From Pseudomonadota bacterium (GTDB lineage: Bacteria; Pseudomonadota; Gammaproteobacteria; Burkholderiales; Burkholderiaceae_C), in contig JAEZLX010000188.1 in the NCBI GenBank assembly GCA_023415035.1, forward strand, positions 1-25,853: a stretch of DNA of 25,853 nt, read 5' to 3'. Below are positions 1 to 6,781 of this stretch, piece after piece. Under the pieces are notes generated by a model. The model was given only the letters and a program-made list of their open reading frames with translations, did no database searches and was not told the DNA's origin. The translations under genes and the position numbers were made by a program. How positions within the stretch are numbered: position 1 is the first letter of the stretch; every line of letters starts with the position of its first letter.

Positions 1-819
1 GGTGGCGCCTGGGCCCAGGACCCCGAGACCAACAGCCCGACGCTCTTCGTGCCCCAGGGCATCGGCGCCGACCTGATCGCCACGATGAACGGCTTCTCGC
101 GCGAGGACGTCGATGCCTTCGCGCTCGAATCCCAAAAACGCGCCACCGCCGCGCGGGCAGCGGGCCACTTCGACCGCTCCGTGGTGCCCGTCAAGGATGC
201 CATGGGCCTGACCATCCTGGCGCAGGACGAGTTCATCAAGCCCAACACGACCATGGAAGGGCTGGCCCCGCTCAAGCCCTCGTTCGAGCAGCTCGGCGCC
301 ATGGGCTTTGACGCCGTGGCGCTGCAGCGCTATCCGCAGGTCGAGCGCATCCACCACGTGCACCACGCGGGCAACTCCTCTGGCATCGTCGATGGCGCGG
401 CTGCCGTGCTCATCGGCTCCGAAGCCGCGGGCAAGGCGCACGGCTTCACGCCGCGCGCGCGCATCGTGGCCACCGCGCTGTCGGGGGCCGATCCGACCAT
501 CATGCTCACCGGCCCCATGCCGGCCACGCGCAAGGCGCTGGCCAAGGCGGGCATGACGATCGACCAGATCGACCTGTTCGAGGTCAACGAGGCCTTCGCC
601 GCCGTGCCCCTGCGCTTCATGCAGGAGATGGGCGTGCCGCACGAGAAGGTCAACGTCAACGGCGGTGCCATTGCCATGGGCCACCCGCTGGGGGCCACCG
701 GGGCCATGATCCTGGGCACCCTCATCGACGAGCTTCACCGGAGGCAGCTGCGCTACGGGCTGGCCACGCTGTGCGTGGGCGGCGGCATGGGCATCGCCAC
801 GATTGTCGAGCGTGTTTGA
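1..819 (+). CDS. Acetyl-CoA acyltransferase (thiolase), C-terminal part, 5'-truncated by window edge
   Basis: This is the last 272 codons of a thiolase, which cleaves 3-ketoacyl-CoA with CoA in beta-oxidation or condenses two acetyl-CoA in the reverse direction. The frame is open to base 1, so the start and the N-terminal nucleophilic cysteine lie outside the window. What is visible fits the family: the NEAFA segment, the GGAIAMGHPLGATGA motif with the catalytic histidine (codon at 682-684), and the C-terminal CVGGGMG motif with the second catalytic cysteine (codon at 772-774). It is followed after 21 bp by a hydratase/dehydrogenase gene, which favours a fatty-acid degradation (FadA/FadI-like) role over a dedicated PHB thiolase. 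Chain-length specificity cannot be read from this part. Confidence 0.93.
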   Translation, partial: GGAWAQDPETNSPTLFVPQGIGADLIATMNGFSREDVDAFALESQKRATAARAAGHFDRSVVPVKDAMGLTILAQDEFIKPNTTMEGLAPLKPSFEQLGAMGFDAVALQRYPQVERIHHVHHAGNSSGIVDGAAAVLIGSEAAGKAHGFTPRARIVATALSGADPTIMLTGPMPATRKALAKAGMTIDQIDLFEVNEAFAAVPLRFMQEMGVPHEKVNVNGGAIAMGHPLGATGAMILGTLIDELHRRQLRYGLATLCVGGGMGIATIVERV

Positions 820-840
820 GAACAGGAGCGGAGCAAACCC

Positions 841-3000
841 ATGATCACCCCCACCATCCGCTACGAGCTGGCCGAAGGCATCGCCACCCTGACCTTCGAC
901 GAACAGGGCTCCCCCGTCAACACCATGAGCCTGCAGTGGCAGGACGACTTCGAGACCGTCACCGGCCAGGTCGTGAAGGACCGGGAGCAGATCCGCGGCA
1001 TCATCCTGGCCTCGGCCAAGAAGACCTTTTTTGCCGGCGCCGACCTCAAGGGCGTGATGCGCTCGACCGCGGACGACGGCCCGCGTGTCTTCGCGGAGAT
1101 CGAACGCATCAAGCGGCACTTCCGCACGCTCGAGACCCTGGGCGTGCCGGTCGTCACGTGCCTGAACGGCGCGGCGCTGGGCGGCGGCTGGGAGGTGGCG
1201 CTGGTGGGCCACCACCGCATCGCCGTCAACGACCCGAAGATCCAGTTCGGCCTGCCCGAGATCACGCTGGGCCTGATCCCCGGCGGTGGCGGCATCACCA
1301 AGATGACCCGCATCCTGGGCCTGATGGCCGCCCAGCCCTACGTGCTGGAGAGCAAGCTCTTCGGCCCCGAGGAGGCGCTGAAGATCGGCGTGGTGCACGA
1401 GCTCGTCGCCAGTGCCGACGAGCTGCGCCCGCGCGCGCTGGCCCACATTGAGGCCAGTCAGGGCAAGCCCGAGGCCTGCCAGCACGTGTGGGACCGCAAG
1501 GACTACAAAATGCCCTGCGGCACACCCGCCAACCCGAAGATCGCCGGCATGCTTTCGGTGGCGCCCGCCATGCTCAAGCAGAAGACACGCGGCCTCTACC
1601 CTGCGCCGGAGGCGGCGCTGGCCGCCATGGTCGAGGGTGCACTGGTGGACTTCGACACGGCCATGCGCGTGGAAAGCCGCTACCTGGCAGGCCTGATGAC
1701 GGGCCGCGTCGCGCGCAACATGATCAACACCTTCTTCTTCAACATGAACGCCATCAAGGGCGGGCAGTCACGGCCGAAAGAGGCACCCAGGTACCAGCCC
1801 AAGAAGGTGGGCATCCTGGGTGCGGGCATGATGGGTTCGGGCATTGCCTATGCGCAAGCCACTCGCGGCATCGCCACTGTGCTCAAGGACGTGAACGTCG
1901 AGAGCGCAGAAAAGGGCAAGTCCTACACGGCTCGGCTGACGCAAAAGCGCGTGGACAAGGGCCAGATGAACGCCCGGAAACAGCAGGACATCCTGGACCT
2001 GATCACAACCACAGCCAGCACACAGGACCTCAAGGGCTGCGATCTGATCATCGAAGCCGTGTTCGAGCAGCGCGAGCTCAAGGCAAAGGTCACCCAGGAG
2101 GCCGAGCCCATGCTCGCGGAGGACGGGTTCTTTGCCAGCAACACATCGACACTGCCCATCAGCAGTCTCGCGCAAGCCAGCCGCGACGCGAGCCGCTTCG
2201 TCGGCATCCACTTCTTCAGTCCGGTGGACAAGATGAAGCTGGTCGAGATCATCCGCGGCAGGGAAACCAGCAACGAGACCATCGCCCGCGCCTACGACTA
2301 CGTGCAGGCCTTGGGCAAGCTACCCATCGTCGTCAACGACTCGCGGGGCTTCTACACCAGCCGCACCTTTGGCACCTTCGTGATGGAGGGCGCTGCCATG
2401 CTGGGCGAAGGCATCCCGGCGGCCGCGATCGAGAACTGCGCGATGCAGGCCGGCATGCCGGTGGGGCCGCTGGCGGTGCTGGACGAGACGGCGCTGAGCC
2501 TGTCGGTCCACGTGCTGGACCAGACCCGGGCAGACTATCGCCTGGAGGGCCGTGAATACGTGGCCACTCCTGGCGAACTGCTGGTCGAGCGCATGGTCAA
2601 GGAGCTCAAACGCCCCGGGCGCGCCGCGGGCGGCGGCTTCTACGACTATCCGGCCGGACAGAAAAAGCACCTGTGGCCGCAGCTCAAGACCCTGTTCGAG
2701 AAGCCCGATGTCAGCTGGGACGCGCGCGACATCAAGGACCGGCTACTGTACCGGCAGGCCGTGGAAACCGCGCGCTGCCTGGCCGAAGGCGTGCTCACCA
2801 GCGTGCACGACGGCAACATCGGATCGATCTTCGGCATCGGCTTCCCGGCCTGGACCGGGGGGGCGCTGCAGTTCATCTATGGCCAGGGCATCGAGTCGTT
2901 CGAGCAGCGCTGCGCACAACTGGCGGCCCGGTACGGACAGGGCTTTGCCCTCGACGAAGCGGTAAAGTCGGCGCTTCGGCAACACCAACCCCGCTACTGA
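841..3000 (+). CDS. FadB/FadJ-type enoyl-CoA hydratase / 3-hydroxyacyl-CoA dehydrogenase
   Basis: A 719-residue bifunctional beta-oxidation enzyme that hydrates enoyl-CoA and oxidises the resulting 3-hydroxyacyl-CoA with NAD+. The N-terminal crotonase domain (about 1-200) has the FAGADLKG oxyanion segment and the two expected acidic residues, E118 in GGGWEVAL and E140 in GLPEITLG. The NAD-binding dehydrogenase domain starts near residue 320 with the Rossmann motif GILGAGMMGSGIA. The catalytic histidine is H457 in GIHFFSPVDKMKLVE. The remaining C-terminal ~200 residues match the helical dehydrogenase domains. Length is normal for FadB/FadJ. The ATG at 841 is preceded by two purine-rich SD-like stretches (AGGAG 824-828, GGAG 830-833). 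With the thiolase upstream it forms a classical two-subunit fad pair. Confidence 0.95.
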   Translation: MITPTIRYELAEGIATLTFDEQGSPVNTMSLQWQDDFETVTGQVVKDREQIRGIILASAKKTFFAGADLKGVMRSTADDGPRVFAEIERIKRHFRTLETLGVPVVTCLNGAALGGGWEVALVGHHRIAVNDPKIQFGLPEITLGLIPGGGGITKMTRILGLMAAQPYVLESKLFGPEEALKIGVVHELVASADELRPRALAHIEASQGKPEACQHVWDRKDYKMPCGTPANPKIAGMLSVAPAMLKQKTRGLYPAPEAALAAMVEGALVDFDTAMRVESRYLAGLMTGRVARNMINTFFFNMNAIKGGQSRPKEAPRYQPKKVGILGAGMMGSGIAYAQATRGIATVLKDVNVESAEKGKSYTARLTQKRVDKGQMNARKQQDILDLITTTASTQDLKGCDLIIEAVFEQRELKAKVTQEAEPMLAEDGFFASNTSTLPISSLAQASRDASRFVGIHFFSPVDKMKLVEIIRGRETSNETIARAYDYVQALGKLPIVVNDSRGFYTSRTFGTFVMEGAAMLGEGIPAAAIENCAMQAGMPVGPLAVLDETALSLSVHVLDQTRADYRLEGREYVATPGELLVERMVKELKRPGRAAGGGFYDYPAGQKKHLWPQLKTLFEKPDVSWDARDIKDRLLYRQAVETARCLAEGVLTSVHDGNIGSIFGIGFPAWTGGALQFIYGQGIESFEQRCAQLAARYGQGFALDEAVKSALRQHQPRY

Positions 3001-3003
3001 TTC

Positions 3004-3750
3004 ATGAGCAAGCGACTCGAAGGCAAAGTCAGCATCATCACCGGCGCGGCCCAGGGGATCGGCCTGGCCACCGCGCTCAAGTTTGCCCGCGAAGGCGCCA
3101 CCGTCATCGTCTGCGACATCCGGCGCGATGCCGTGGACGCCGCGGTCGCCAAATGCGAGACCGAAGGCGCCACCGCCGCCGGCTTCGTCATGGACGTCAC
3201 CCAGCGGGCGATGGTCGATGACGTCGTCACCCGGGTGAAAGAGCGCTTCGGCCGCATCGACGTGTTGGTGAACAACGCCGGCATCACCCAGGACGCCCGC
3301 CTGCAGAAGATGACGCAGGAGCAGTTCGACAAGGTGATCGACGTCAATCTGCGCGGCGTCTTCCACTGTGCCCAGGCCGTGGCCGACACCATGGTCGAAC
3401 AAGGCAGTGGCGTGATCCTCAACGCCTCCAGCGTGGTCGGCATCTACGGCAACTTCGGCCAGACGAACTACGCTGCCACCAAGTTCGGCGTCATCGGCTT
3501 CACCAAGACCTGGAGCCGGGAACTGGGCCTCAAGGGCGTGCGCGTCAATGCCGTGGCCCCCGGCTTCATCAGCACCCCCATCCTCGACACCATCCCCGAG
3601 AAGGTGATCCGCGAGATGGAGCAGCGCGTGCCGCTCCGGCGCCTGGGCCAGCCGGAAGAGATCGCCAGCGTATATGCCTTTCTGGCCAGCGACGAGGCCA
3701 GCTACATCAACGGAGCGGTGATCGAGGTCTCGGGCGGCATGTCGGTGTGA
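3004..3750 (+). CDS. FabG-like short-chain dehydrogenase/reductase (3-oxoacyl reductase family)
   Basis: A 248-residue classical SDR, probably NAD(P)H-dependent and acting on 3-oxoacyl or 3-hydroxyacyl thioesters. The nucleotide-binding motif TGAAQGIGLA lies near residues 13-22 and the NNAG motif follows in the middle of the Rossmann fold. The catalytic residues fit S143, Y156 and K160 (YAATK). The PG motif after the active site (VAPGFISTPI) and the C-terminal SGG ending are typical of FabG. The ATG follows the previous stop after 3 bp with no clear SD, so translation is probably coupled. Its position behind a fad pair suggests a role in acyl-CoA metabolism rather than core fatty-acid synthesis, but FabG-like proteins cannot be assigned a substrate from sequence alone. 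Confidence 0.92.
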   Translation: MSKRLEGKVSIITGAAQGIGLATALKFAREGATVIVCDIRRDAVDAAVAKCETEGATAAGFVMDVTQRAMVDDVVTRVKERFGRIDVLVNNAGITQDARLQKMTQEQFDKVIDVNLRGVFHCAQAVADTMVEQGSGVILNASSVVGIYGNFGQTNYAATKFGVIGFTKTWSRELGLKGVRVNAVAPGFISTPILDTIPEKVIREMEQRVPLRRLGQPEEIASVYAFLASDEASYINGAVIEVSGGMSV

Positions 3751-3757
3751 CGCGCGG

Positions 3758-3798
3758 TCAGGGCTGGCACGCCGGCGCGCTACCCGTGCGTGCCCTGA
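3758..3798. terminator. Possible hairpin between convergent genes (weak)
   Basis: TCAGGGC (3758-3764) and GCCCTGA (3792-3798) form a 7-bp inverted repeat. A competing stem is available inside it, GGCACG (3766-3771) with CGTGCC (3789-3794). It sits where the fab-like gene and the minus-strand coiled-coil gene converge and overlaps the 3' end of the latter. There is no T-tract on either side, so it is not a canonical intrinsic terminator. Confidence 0.25.
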
Positions 3799-4342
3799 TG
3801 TCCAGCAAGCCCAGCAGGCGTTGACGCTCCGCCGTCAATCCCTCGCATGTCTGCTTGCAGAGGTCGAGCTCTGCTTCCAGGGCCTGGACCGCATGCAAGC
3901 GCCCTGACACCCTCAGCAGGGTTTCGCTCAGTTCCCGGATCTCGGCCTCGGCCTGCTGAAAGCGCCTCACCTGCAGCCGGTGTTCGTCACGCAGGACATC
4001 GATTTCGGCCTGCAGGCCGGCCATCTGCTGCAGCAGACGGGTGCGCTGGTCCTGAGCCTCCCTTTGCAGGCCCAGGGCATGCTCATGCCTCTCGGAAAGA
4101 TCGCCGTATTCCCGCTGGAGACGGTGCAATCGCGCCGTCAGCTGCTCCAACTCGCTACACGGCTCCGGCACGCAAGATTCGTGGCGCGGCAGCAGTGGAC
4201 ACTGAACGCGTGGAGACGTGTCCTCCTCGTCGGCCAACGACACCAGCAGATGGCGCTCCGCCTCCTTGAGGGCGGGCAGTACGTCCCTGTCTCCCATATG
4301 CCTCCCGCGAAAGTCTGCCTGATTTCTTGAGGGTCGCGTCAT
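3758..4342 (-). CDS. Coiled-coil protein of unknown function
   Basis: I do not recognise this gene. The longest reading gives 194 residues. From about residue 60 to 180 it is an almost unbroken run of Leu-spaced, Glu/Gln/Arg-rich helix typical of a coiled coil. A short cysteine-containing segment (CPLLPRHESCVPEPC) comes before it. No signal peptide or membrane segment is visible, so it is probably cytoplasmic. Two starts are possible. The ATG at 4342 has a GAGG almost touching it. The ATG at 4297 (MGDRD) has GGGAGG three bases upstream, which is also short; I slightly prefer 4297, which would give 179 residues. It stands alone, convergent with the fad operon and divergent from the tad locus across the AT-rich gap. 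Codon use is GC-rich like its neighbours. Confidence 0.6.
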   Translation of the reverse strand: MTRPSRNQADFRGRHMGDRDVLPALKEAERHLLVSLADEEDTSPRVQCPLLPRHESCVPEPCSELEQLTARLHRLQREYGDLSERHEHALGLQREAQDQRTRLLQQMAGLQAEIDVLRDEHRLQVRRFQQAEAEIRELSETLLRVSGRLHAVQALEAELDLCKQTCEGLTAERQRLLGLLDIRARTGSAPACQP

Positions 4343-4488
4343 TCCTCGAACTCCGATGAACTGGGCTGCAGCCTTTCACAAGCGCTGCCCTACTCCGGCG
4401 TGAAGCAGGTTTTAGGCCAGGTACCCATTCGTACCCAGCAATGGTCTATCAGAACCAACTATTGAATGGAACCCCTTCAAACTAAAAC

Positions 4489-4505
4489 TTTGAATTTAAT
4501 TCAAA
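4489..4505. promoter_or_regulatory. Perfect 17-bp palindrome, candidate operator
   Basis: TTTGAATT-T-AATTCAAA is a perfect 8-bp inverted repeat around a single T. It lies in the AT-rich gap, about 18 bp before the first copy of the direct repeat. It could be a dimer-binding operator for either the minus-strand coiled-coil gene or the plus-strand flp promoter about 450 bp away. In AT-rich DNA some palindromes arise by chance, so the function is only inferred. Confidence 0.35.
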
Positions 4506-4522
4506 TCCAGAAACCAATACAT

Positions 4523-4554
4523 CAGGTTACGTTACAACGAGACATGCCGTAACG
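4523..4554. repeat. Imperfect direct repeat, copy 1 (candidate activator site)
   Basis: This stretch pairs with 4853-4885. Both contain CAG, then GTWAC, then ACATGCCG, then TAA in the same order, differing by about six substitutions and three single-base indels. This copy also carries an inverted repeat, GTTACG (4526-4531) with CGTAAC (4548-4553), separated by 16 bp, as expected for a dimeric regulator. It lies more than 400 bp upstream of the predicted transcription start. Confidence 0.5.
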
Positions 4555-4588
4555 AAACAAACGAGAACATAAATCACGAAAGGCCGCC

Positions 4589-4723
4589 ATGATGAAAATC
4601 AATTCGCCCTCAGCCATTCATCCCCAGCCATTGCCGTCCGTCGCCGCACCGCAAAAAAAGCGTGAAATTTTTGGGGTTTCCAGACCTTTTCAACCCCTTG
4701 ACAACCATCAGCTCCAGACCTGA
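4589..4723 (+). CDS. Possible 44-codon ORF, doubtful
   Basis: An ATG-ATG start at 4589, with a weak GAAAGG about 6 bp upstream, opens 44 codons ending at TGA 4721-4723. The product would be a small Pro/Gln-rich basic peptide with no signal peptide or membrane segment. It sits between the two repeat copies. No homology is recognised and composition is AT-rich; it may be chance. Confidence 0.15.
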   Translation: MMKINSPSAIHPQPLPSVAAPQKKREIFGVSRPFQPLDNHQLQT

Positions 4724-4852
4724 AACAGATAAGAAATGATTAGTTCATAAAGACATAAGAACCCAATTATTTAATACCATGGAATGCAATTTTCATCACA
4801 AATATATGACCAAGCTATTGATTTACAATGAAAACATCTACTTGCAATCTGG

Positions 4853-4885
4853 CAGTAAAGTAACGACCAGTACATGCCGCTAAGG
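4853..4885. repeat. Imperfect direct repeat, copy 2 (candidate activator site)
   Basis: Second copy of the sequence at 4523-4554, sharing the exact octamer ACATGCCG (4872-4879) and the flanking GTAAC and TAA elements. Its distance from the sigma-54 promoter places it at roughly -76 to -108 relative to the predicted start near 4961, within the usual range for sigma-54 enhancer sites. This makes it a plausible binding site for the activator encoded at 17087-18460. Confidence 0.5.
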
Positions 4886-4897
4886 GAGGGAACGAGC

Positions 4898-4945
4898 ATG
4901 AAAAACAACAAGATCGAGGACAGGCACCAGAACCTGGCACCTTAA
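4898..4945 (+). CDS. Possible 15-codon leader ORF with strong SD, doubtful
   Basis: An ATG at 4898 has an excellent ribosome site (AGGGAGG ending at 4890) at good spacing, followed by 15 codons rich in Lys, Asn and Gln. The TAA at 4943-4945 lies inside the spacer of the sigma-54 promoter. If translated at all it would come from a transcript starting further upstream. It is more likely a coincidence or a remnant. Confidence 0.15.
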   Translation: MKNNKIEDRHQNLAP

Positions 4946-4950
4946 ATGCA
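4935..4950 (+). promoter_or_regulatory. Sigma-54 (RpoN) -24/-12 promoter for the tad/flp operon
   Basis: TGGCACCTTAAATGCA matches the sigma-54 consensus TGGCAC-N5-TTGCA with one mismatch in the -12 box. The invariant GG (4936-4937) and GC (4948-4949) are separated by the required 10 bp. The predicted start is near 4961, giving a leader of about 68 nt before flp, whose ATG has its own SD (AAGGAG 5018-5023). A sigma-54 activator gene lies at the end of the same locus, supporting functional use. Confidence 0.75.
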
Positions 4951-5028
4951 ACTGCAGATTTCAGGAGCCGACAAAAACCATCTGTCCTGGAATTCCCTTT
5001 TTCTTCACCCAGCAACCAAGGAGTCGTC

Positions 5029-5223
5029 ATGAAAGCTGCCATCCTCAAATTCATCCGAGACGAAGAAGGCGCCACCGCCATCGAATACGGGATCATCGCC
5101 GGGCTGATGGCCATCCTGTTGGCCGCGATCTTCTCCGACGGCGGCGTCGTGGGCTCGACACTGACGGCCATCTTCAACAACGTGAAGGACCTGGCCACGG
5201 GCGCCACCGGCGGCGGTAGCTGA
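5029..5223 (+). CDS. flp: Flp-type type IVb prepilin (major pilin)
   Basis: A 64-residue Flp/Fap pilin, the structural subunit of the Tad pilus. It has a short charged leader (MKAAILKFIRDEEG) and a type IV prepilin cleavage site after G14, followed by ATAIEYG with the conserved Glu-Tyr pair of Flp pilins. A hydrophobic helix (about 22-37) follows, then a short polar, Gly-rich tail. Length is typical. SD AAGGAG (5018-5023) lies 5 bp before the ATG. It is the first gene of the locus and directly follows the sigma-54 promoter. Processing is expected from the prepilin peptidase encoded 6 bp downstream. Only one flp copy is present in the window. Confidence 0.95.
   Translation: MKAAILKFIRDEEGATAIEYGIIAGLMAILLAAIFSDGGVVGSTLTAIFNNVKDLATGATGGGS
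5203..5220 (+). terminator. Small GC hairpin at the 3' end of flp, possible attenuator or mRNA-stabilising stem
   Basis: GCCACCG (5203-5209) can pair with CGGTAGC (5214-5220), with one mismatch and a 4-base loop, immediately before the flp stop codon. There is no T-tract. Pilin genes are often expressed far above the assembly genes behind them, and a stem at this place could contribute to that, but the sequence evidence is weak. Confidence 0.25.
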
Positions 5224-5229
5224 CCAGGC

Positions 5230-5754
5230 ATGATGGGCGCCGTCTTCGCCATGTTCCTGCTGGCCGTCATGGCCTGGGATTTCACAAGGCGTCGCGTTCC
5301 CAACGCCCTGGTGCTGGCGGGCGCGGCGGGTGCGGTCCTGGCTCTGGCGGTGAACCACCAGCCCTTCGGGCTGACGTGGCAGCAGGCACTGGGAGGCGGC
5401 GTCATCACTTTCAGCACCATGCTACTCGTGTACGCCCTGGGCGTCATGGGAGCGGGTGACGTGAAGTTTGCGGGCGCGCTGGGTCTGTGGACCGGGGCGA
5501 TGCCCATGGTTTCCATCTGGATCATCGCCAGCCTACTGGGTGGGGTGCATGCCCTAGCCTGGCTGCTGCTTCGCCGCTGGCCTGTGGCTCCACGACTGCT
5601 GCTGGTCCTGTCATCGCCCCGTATTCCTGCTACCGGCAAGGAAGTGGCGGTGAGAAAAGCCCGGCACGTACCACTGGCTGCCTATCTGGCCATCGCCACC
5701 CTGGCATGGATTGCCTGGGGTCACGGCACTAGGATGTCCGCGTCTTCTTTCTAG
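5230..5754 (+). CDS. tadV: TadV/CpaA prepilin peptidase
   Basis: A 174-residue polytopic inner-membrane aspartyl protease that removes the leader from Flp and from the TadE/F pseudopilins. Both signature aspartates are present: D17 in the first cytoplasmic loop (AWDFTRRRVPN) and D77 in GAGDVKF, the GxGD motif. Several hydrophobic helices surround them. It lacks the N-terminal methyltransferase domain of PilD, as is normal for TadV. It starts 6 bp after flp with tandem ATGs at 5230 and 5233 and a poor SD, so translational coupling is likely. After about residue 120 the sequence departs from the minimal peptidase core, with a basic loop and one last hydrophobic helix. Confidence 0.9.
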   Translation: MMGAVFAMFLLAVMAWDFTRRRVPNALVLAGAAGAVLALAVNHQPFGLTWQQALGGGVITFSTMLLVYALGVMGAGDVKFAGALGLWTGAMPMVSIWIIASLLGGVHALAWLLLRRWPVAPRLLLVLSSPRIPATGKEVAVRKARHVPLAAYLAIATLAWIAWGHGTRMSASSF

Positions 5755-5762
5755 GCCCTGCC

Positions 5763-6767
5763 ATGCTTCGCTTCTCCAAGATTATTGCTGCCATCCTGGT
5801 GATCCTGGCCATCGCCCTGGCCGCGTATGCCTGGATGCTGAGTCGCCAGCCCGCAGCCAAACCGGCAGCGAGCACACAGGCGCAGCCACCCGCCACCACC
5901 TACCCTGTGGTGGTCGCCACCCGCTCGCTGCCGGCAGGTGAACCAATTCCTGCCGATGCCCTGCGCGTGGCCCAGCTGTCCGTCAACCCATCCGGCGCGT
6001 TCAAGTCCATCGATGCAGCCGCCGGCAAGGTTCCCGCGCTGGACCTGGGGCAAGGCACGCCCCTCCTCGAATCCCAGATGGCCACCGGCCTGGCCCTCAA
6101 GCTCGACGCCGGCGAACGCGCCGTGGCCGTACGAGCCGACGAGGTCATCGGCGTGGGCAACAACGTCCGCCCCGGGGACTTCGTGGACGTGTTCTTCATC
6201 CTGAAAGCGGACAACCGCGAGATCGACCGTGGCCAGGCCCGGCTGCTGCTGGCCCGCAAGCGTGTCCTGGCGTATGGCCAGTCCACGCTCGACGCCCTGC
6301 CCCCGGACGAGACAGGATCGGCCGATGGCGCCGAGGGCTCAGGCGGCCGGACGATAGTTTCTTCGCGCAGCAGCGCTTCGAACAAGCGCGCTGCACAGGC
6401 CCGCACCGTGGTGCTGGCGGTACCCGTGGAGGACGTCAACCGGCTCACGCTGGCCGAAGCCAGCGGCCGCCTCCTGCTGGCCCTGCGCAACCCCGCCGAC
6501 GCCACCGAGCCTGATTCGTCGCTGTTTGCCGATCTGCCCCCGGCGCTGCAACCGAAGGCGGCCAAGCCTGGCCAACCGGCGCTCAGCGGTATTGATCGAG
6601 CCGCGGCTGGCATTGCCACGGCCGATCTGGCCAATGGTGGCAGCTCCACGCGTGTGACGACCCGTGCCGCGGCGCATGCGGCCAACGCCGCTCCCGGCAG
6701 ACCCCGGCCAGCCGGCACCGAGGTCGAGATCATTCGCGGTGACCGCCGCGACACCGTGCACTACTGA
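5763..6767 (+). CDS. rcpC: RcpC/CpaB Flp pilus assembly protein
   Basis: A 334-residue periplasmic or inner-membrane-anchored component of the Tad machine, thought to work next to the secretin. An N-terminal membrane helix (about 7-23) is followed by an Ala/Pro-rich linker and an SAF-like domain beginning around residue 46 (VVVATRSLPAGEPIPADAL). An RcpC/CpaB region follows with GERAVAVRADEV and GNNVRPGDFVDVFF. A Ser/Gly-rich stretch near residues 190-210 and an Ala-rich tail of about 80 residues look flexible. The ATG lies 8 bp after tadV and 14 bp before the secretin gene. Position between the peptidase and the secretin is the standard tad gene order. Confidence 0.9.
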   Translation: MLRFSKIIAAILVILAIALAAYAWMLSRQPAAKPAASTQAQPPATTYPVVVATRSLPAGEPIPADALRVAQLSVNPSGAFKSIDAAAGKVPALDLGQGTPLLESQMATGLALKLDAGERAVAVRADEVIGVGNNVRPGDFVDVFFILKADNREIDRGQARLLLARKRVLAYGQSTLDALPPDETGSADGAEGSGGRTIVSSRSSASNKRAAQARTVVLAVPVEDVNRLTLAEASGRLLLALRNPADATEPDSSLFADLPPALQPKAAKPGQPALSGIDRAAAGIATADLANGGSSTRVTTRAAAHAANAAPGRPRPAGTEVEIIRGDRRDTVHY

Positions 6768-6781
6768 ACGGAGCATCCACG

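Larger units (their letters stand above)
4343..5028. other. AT-rich intergenic control region upstream of the tad/flp locus
   Basis: About 690 bp without a convincing long gene and visibly richer in A and T than everything else in the window. It separates the divergently oriented coiled-coil gene and flp. It holds a sigma-54 type promoter, two copies of a ~32-bp imperfect direct repeat, a perfect 17-bp palindrome, a 7-base direct repeat with 10-bp spacing (GTACCCA at 4421 and 4431) and two doubtful mini-ORFs. These are listed separately. Confidence 0.8.

Noticed and set aside
841..3750. PHB synthesis operon (phaA/phaB-like) reading of thiolase plus reductase
   Set aside because: A FadB/FadJ-type multifunctional gene sits between them and no PHA synthase is present, so acyl-CoA oxidation fits better.
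4698..4703. TTGACA as a sigma-70 -35 box upstream of flp
   Set aside because: No acceptable -10 hexamer lies 16-18 bp downstream. The sigma-54 element closer to flp is far better supported.
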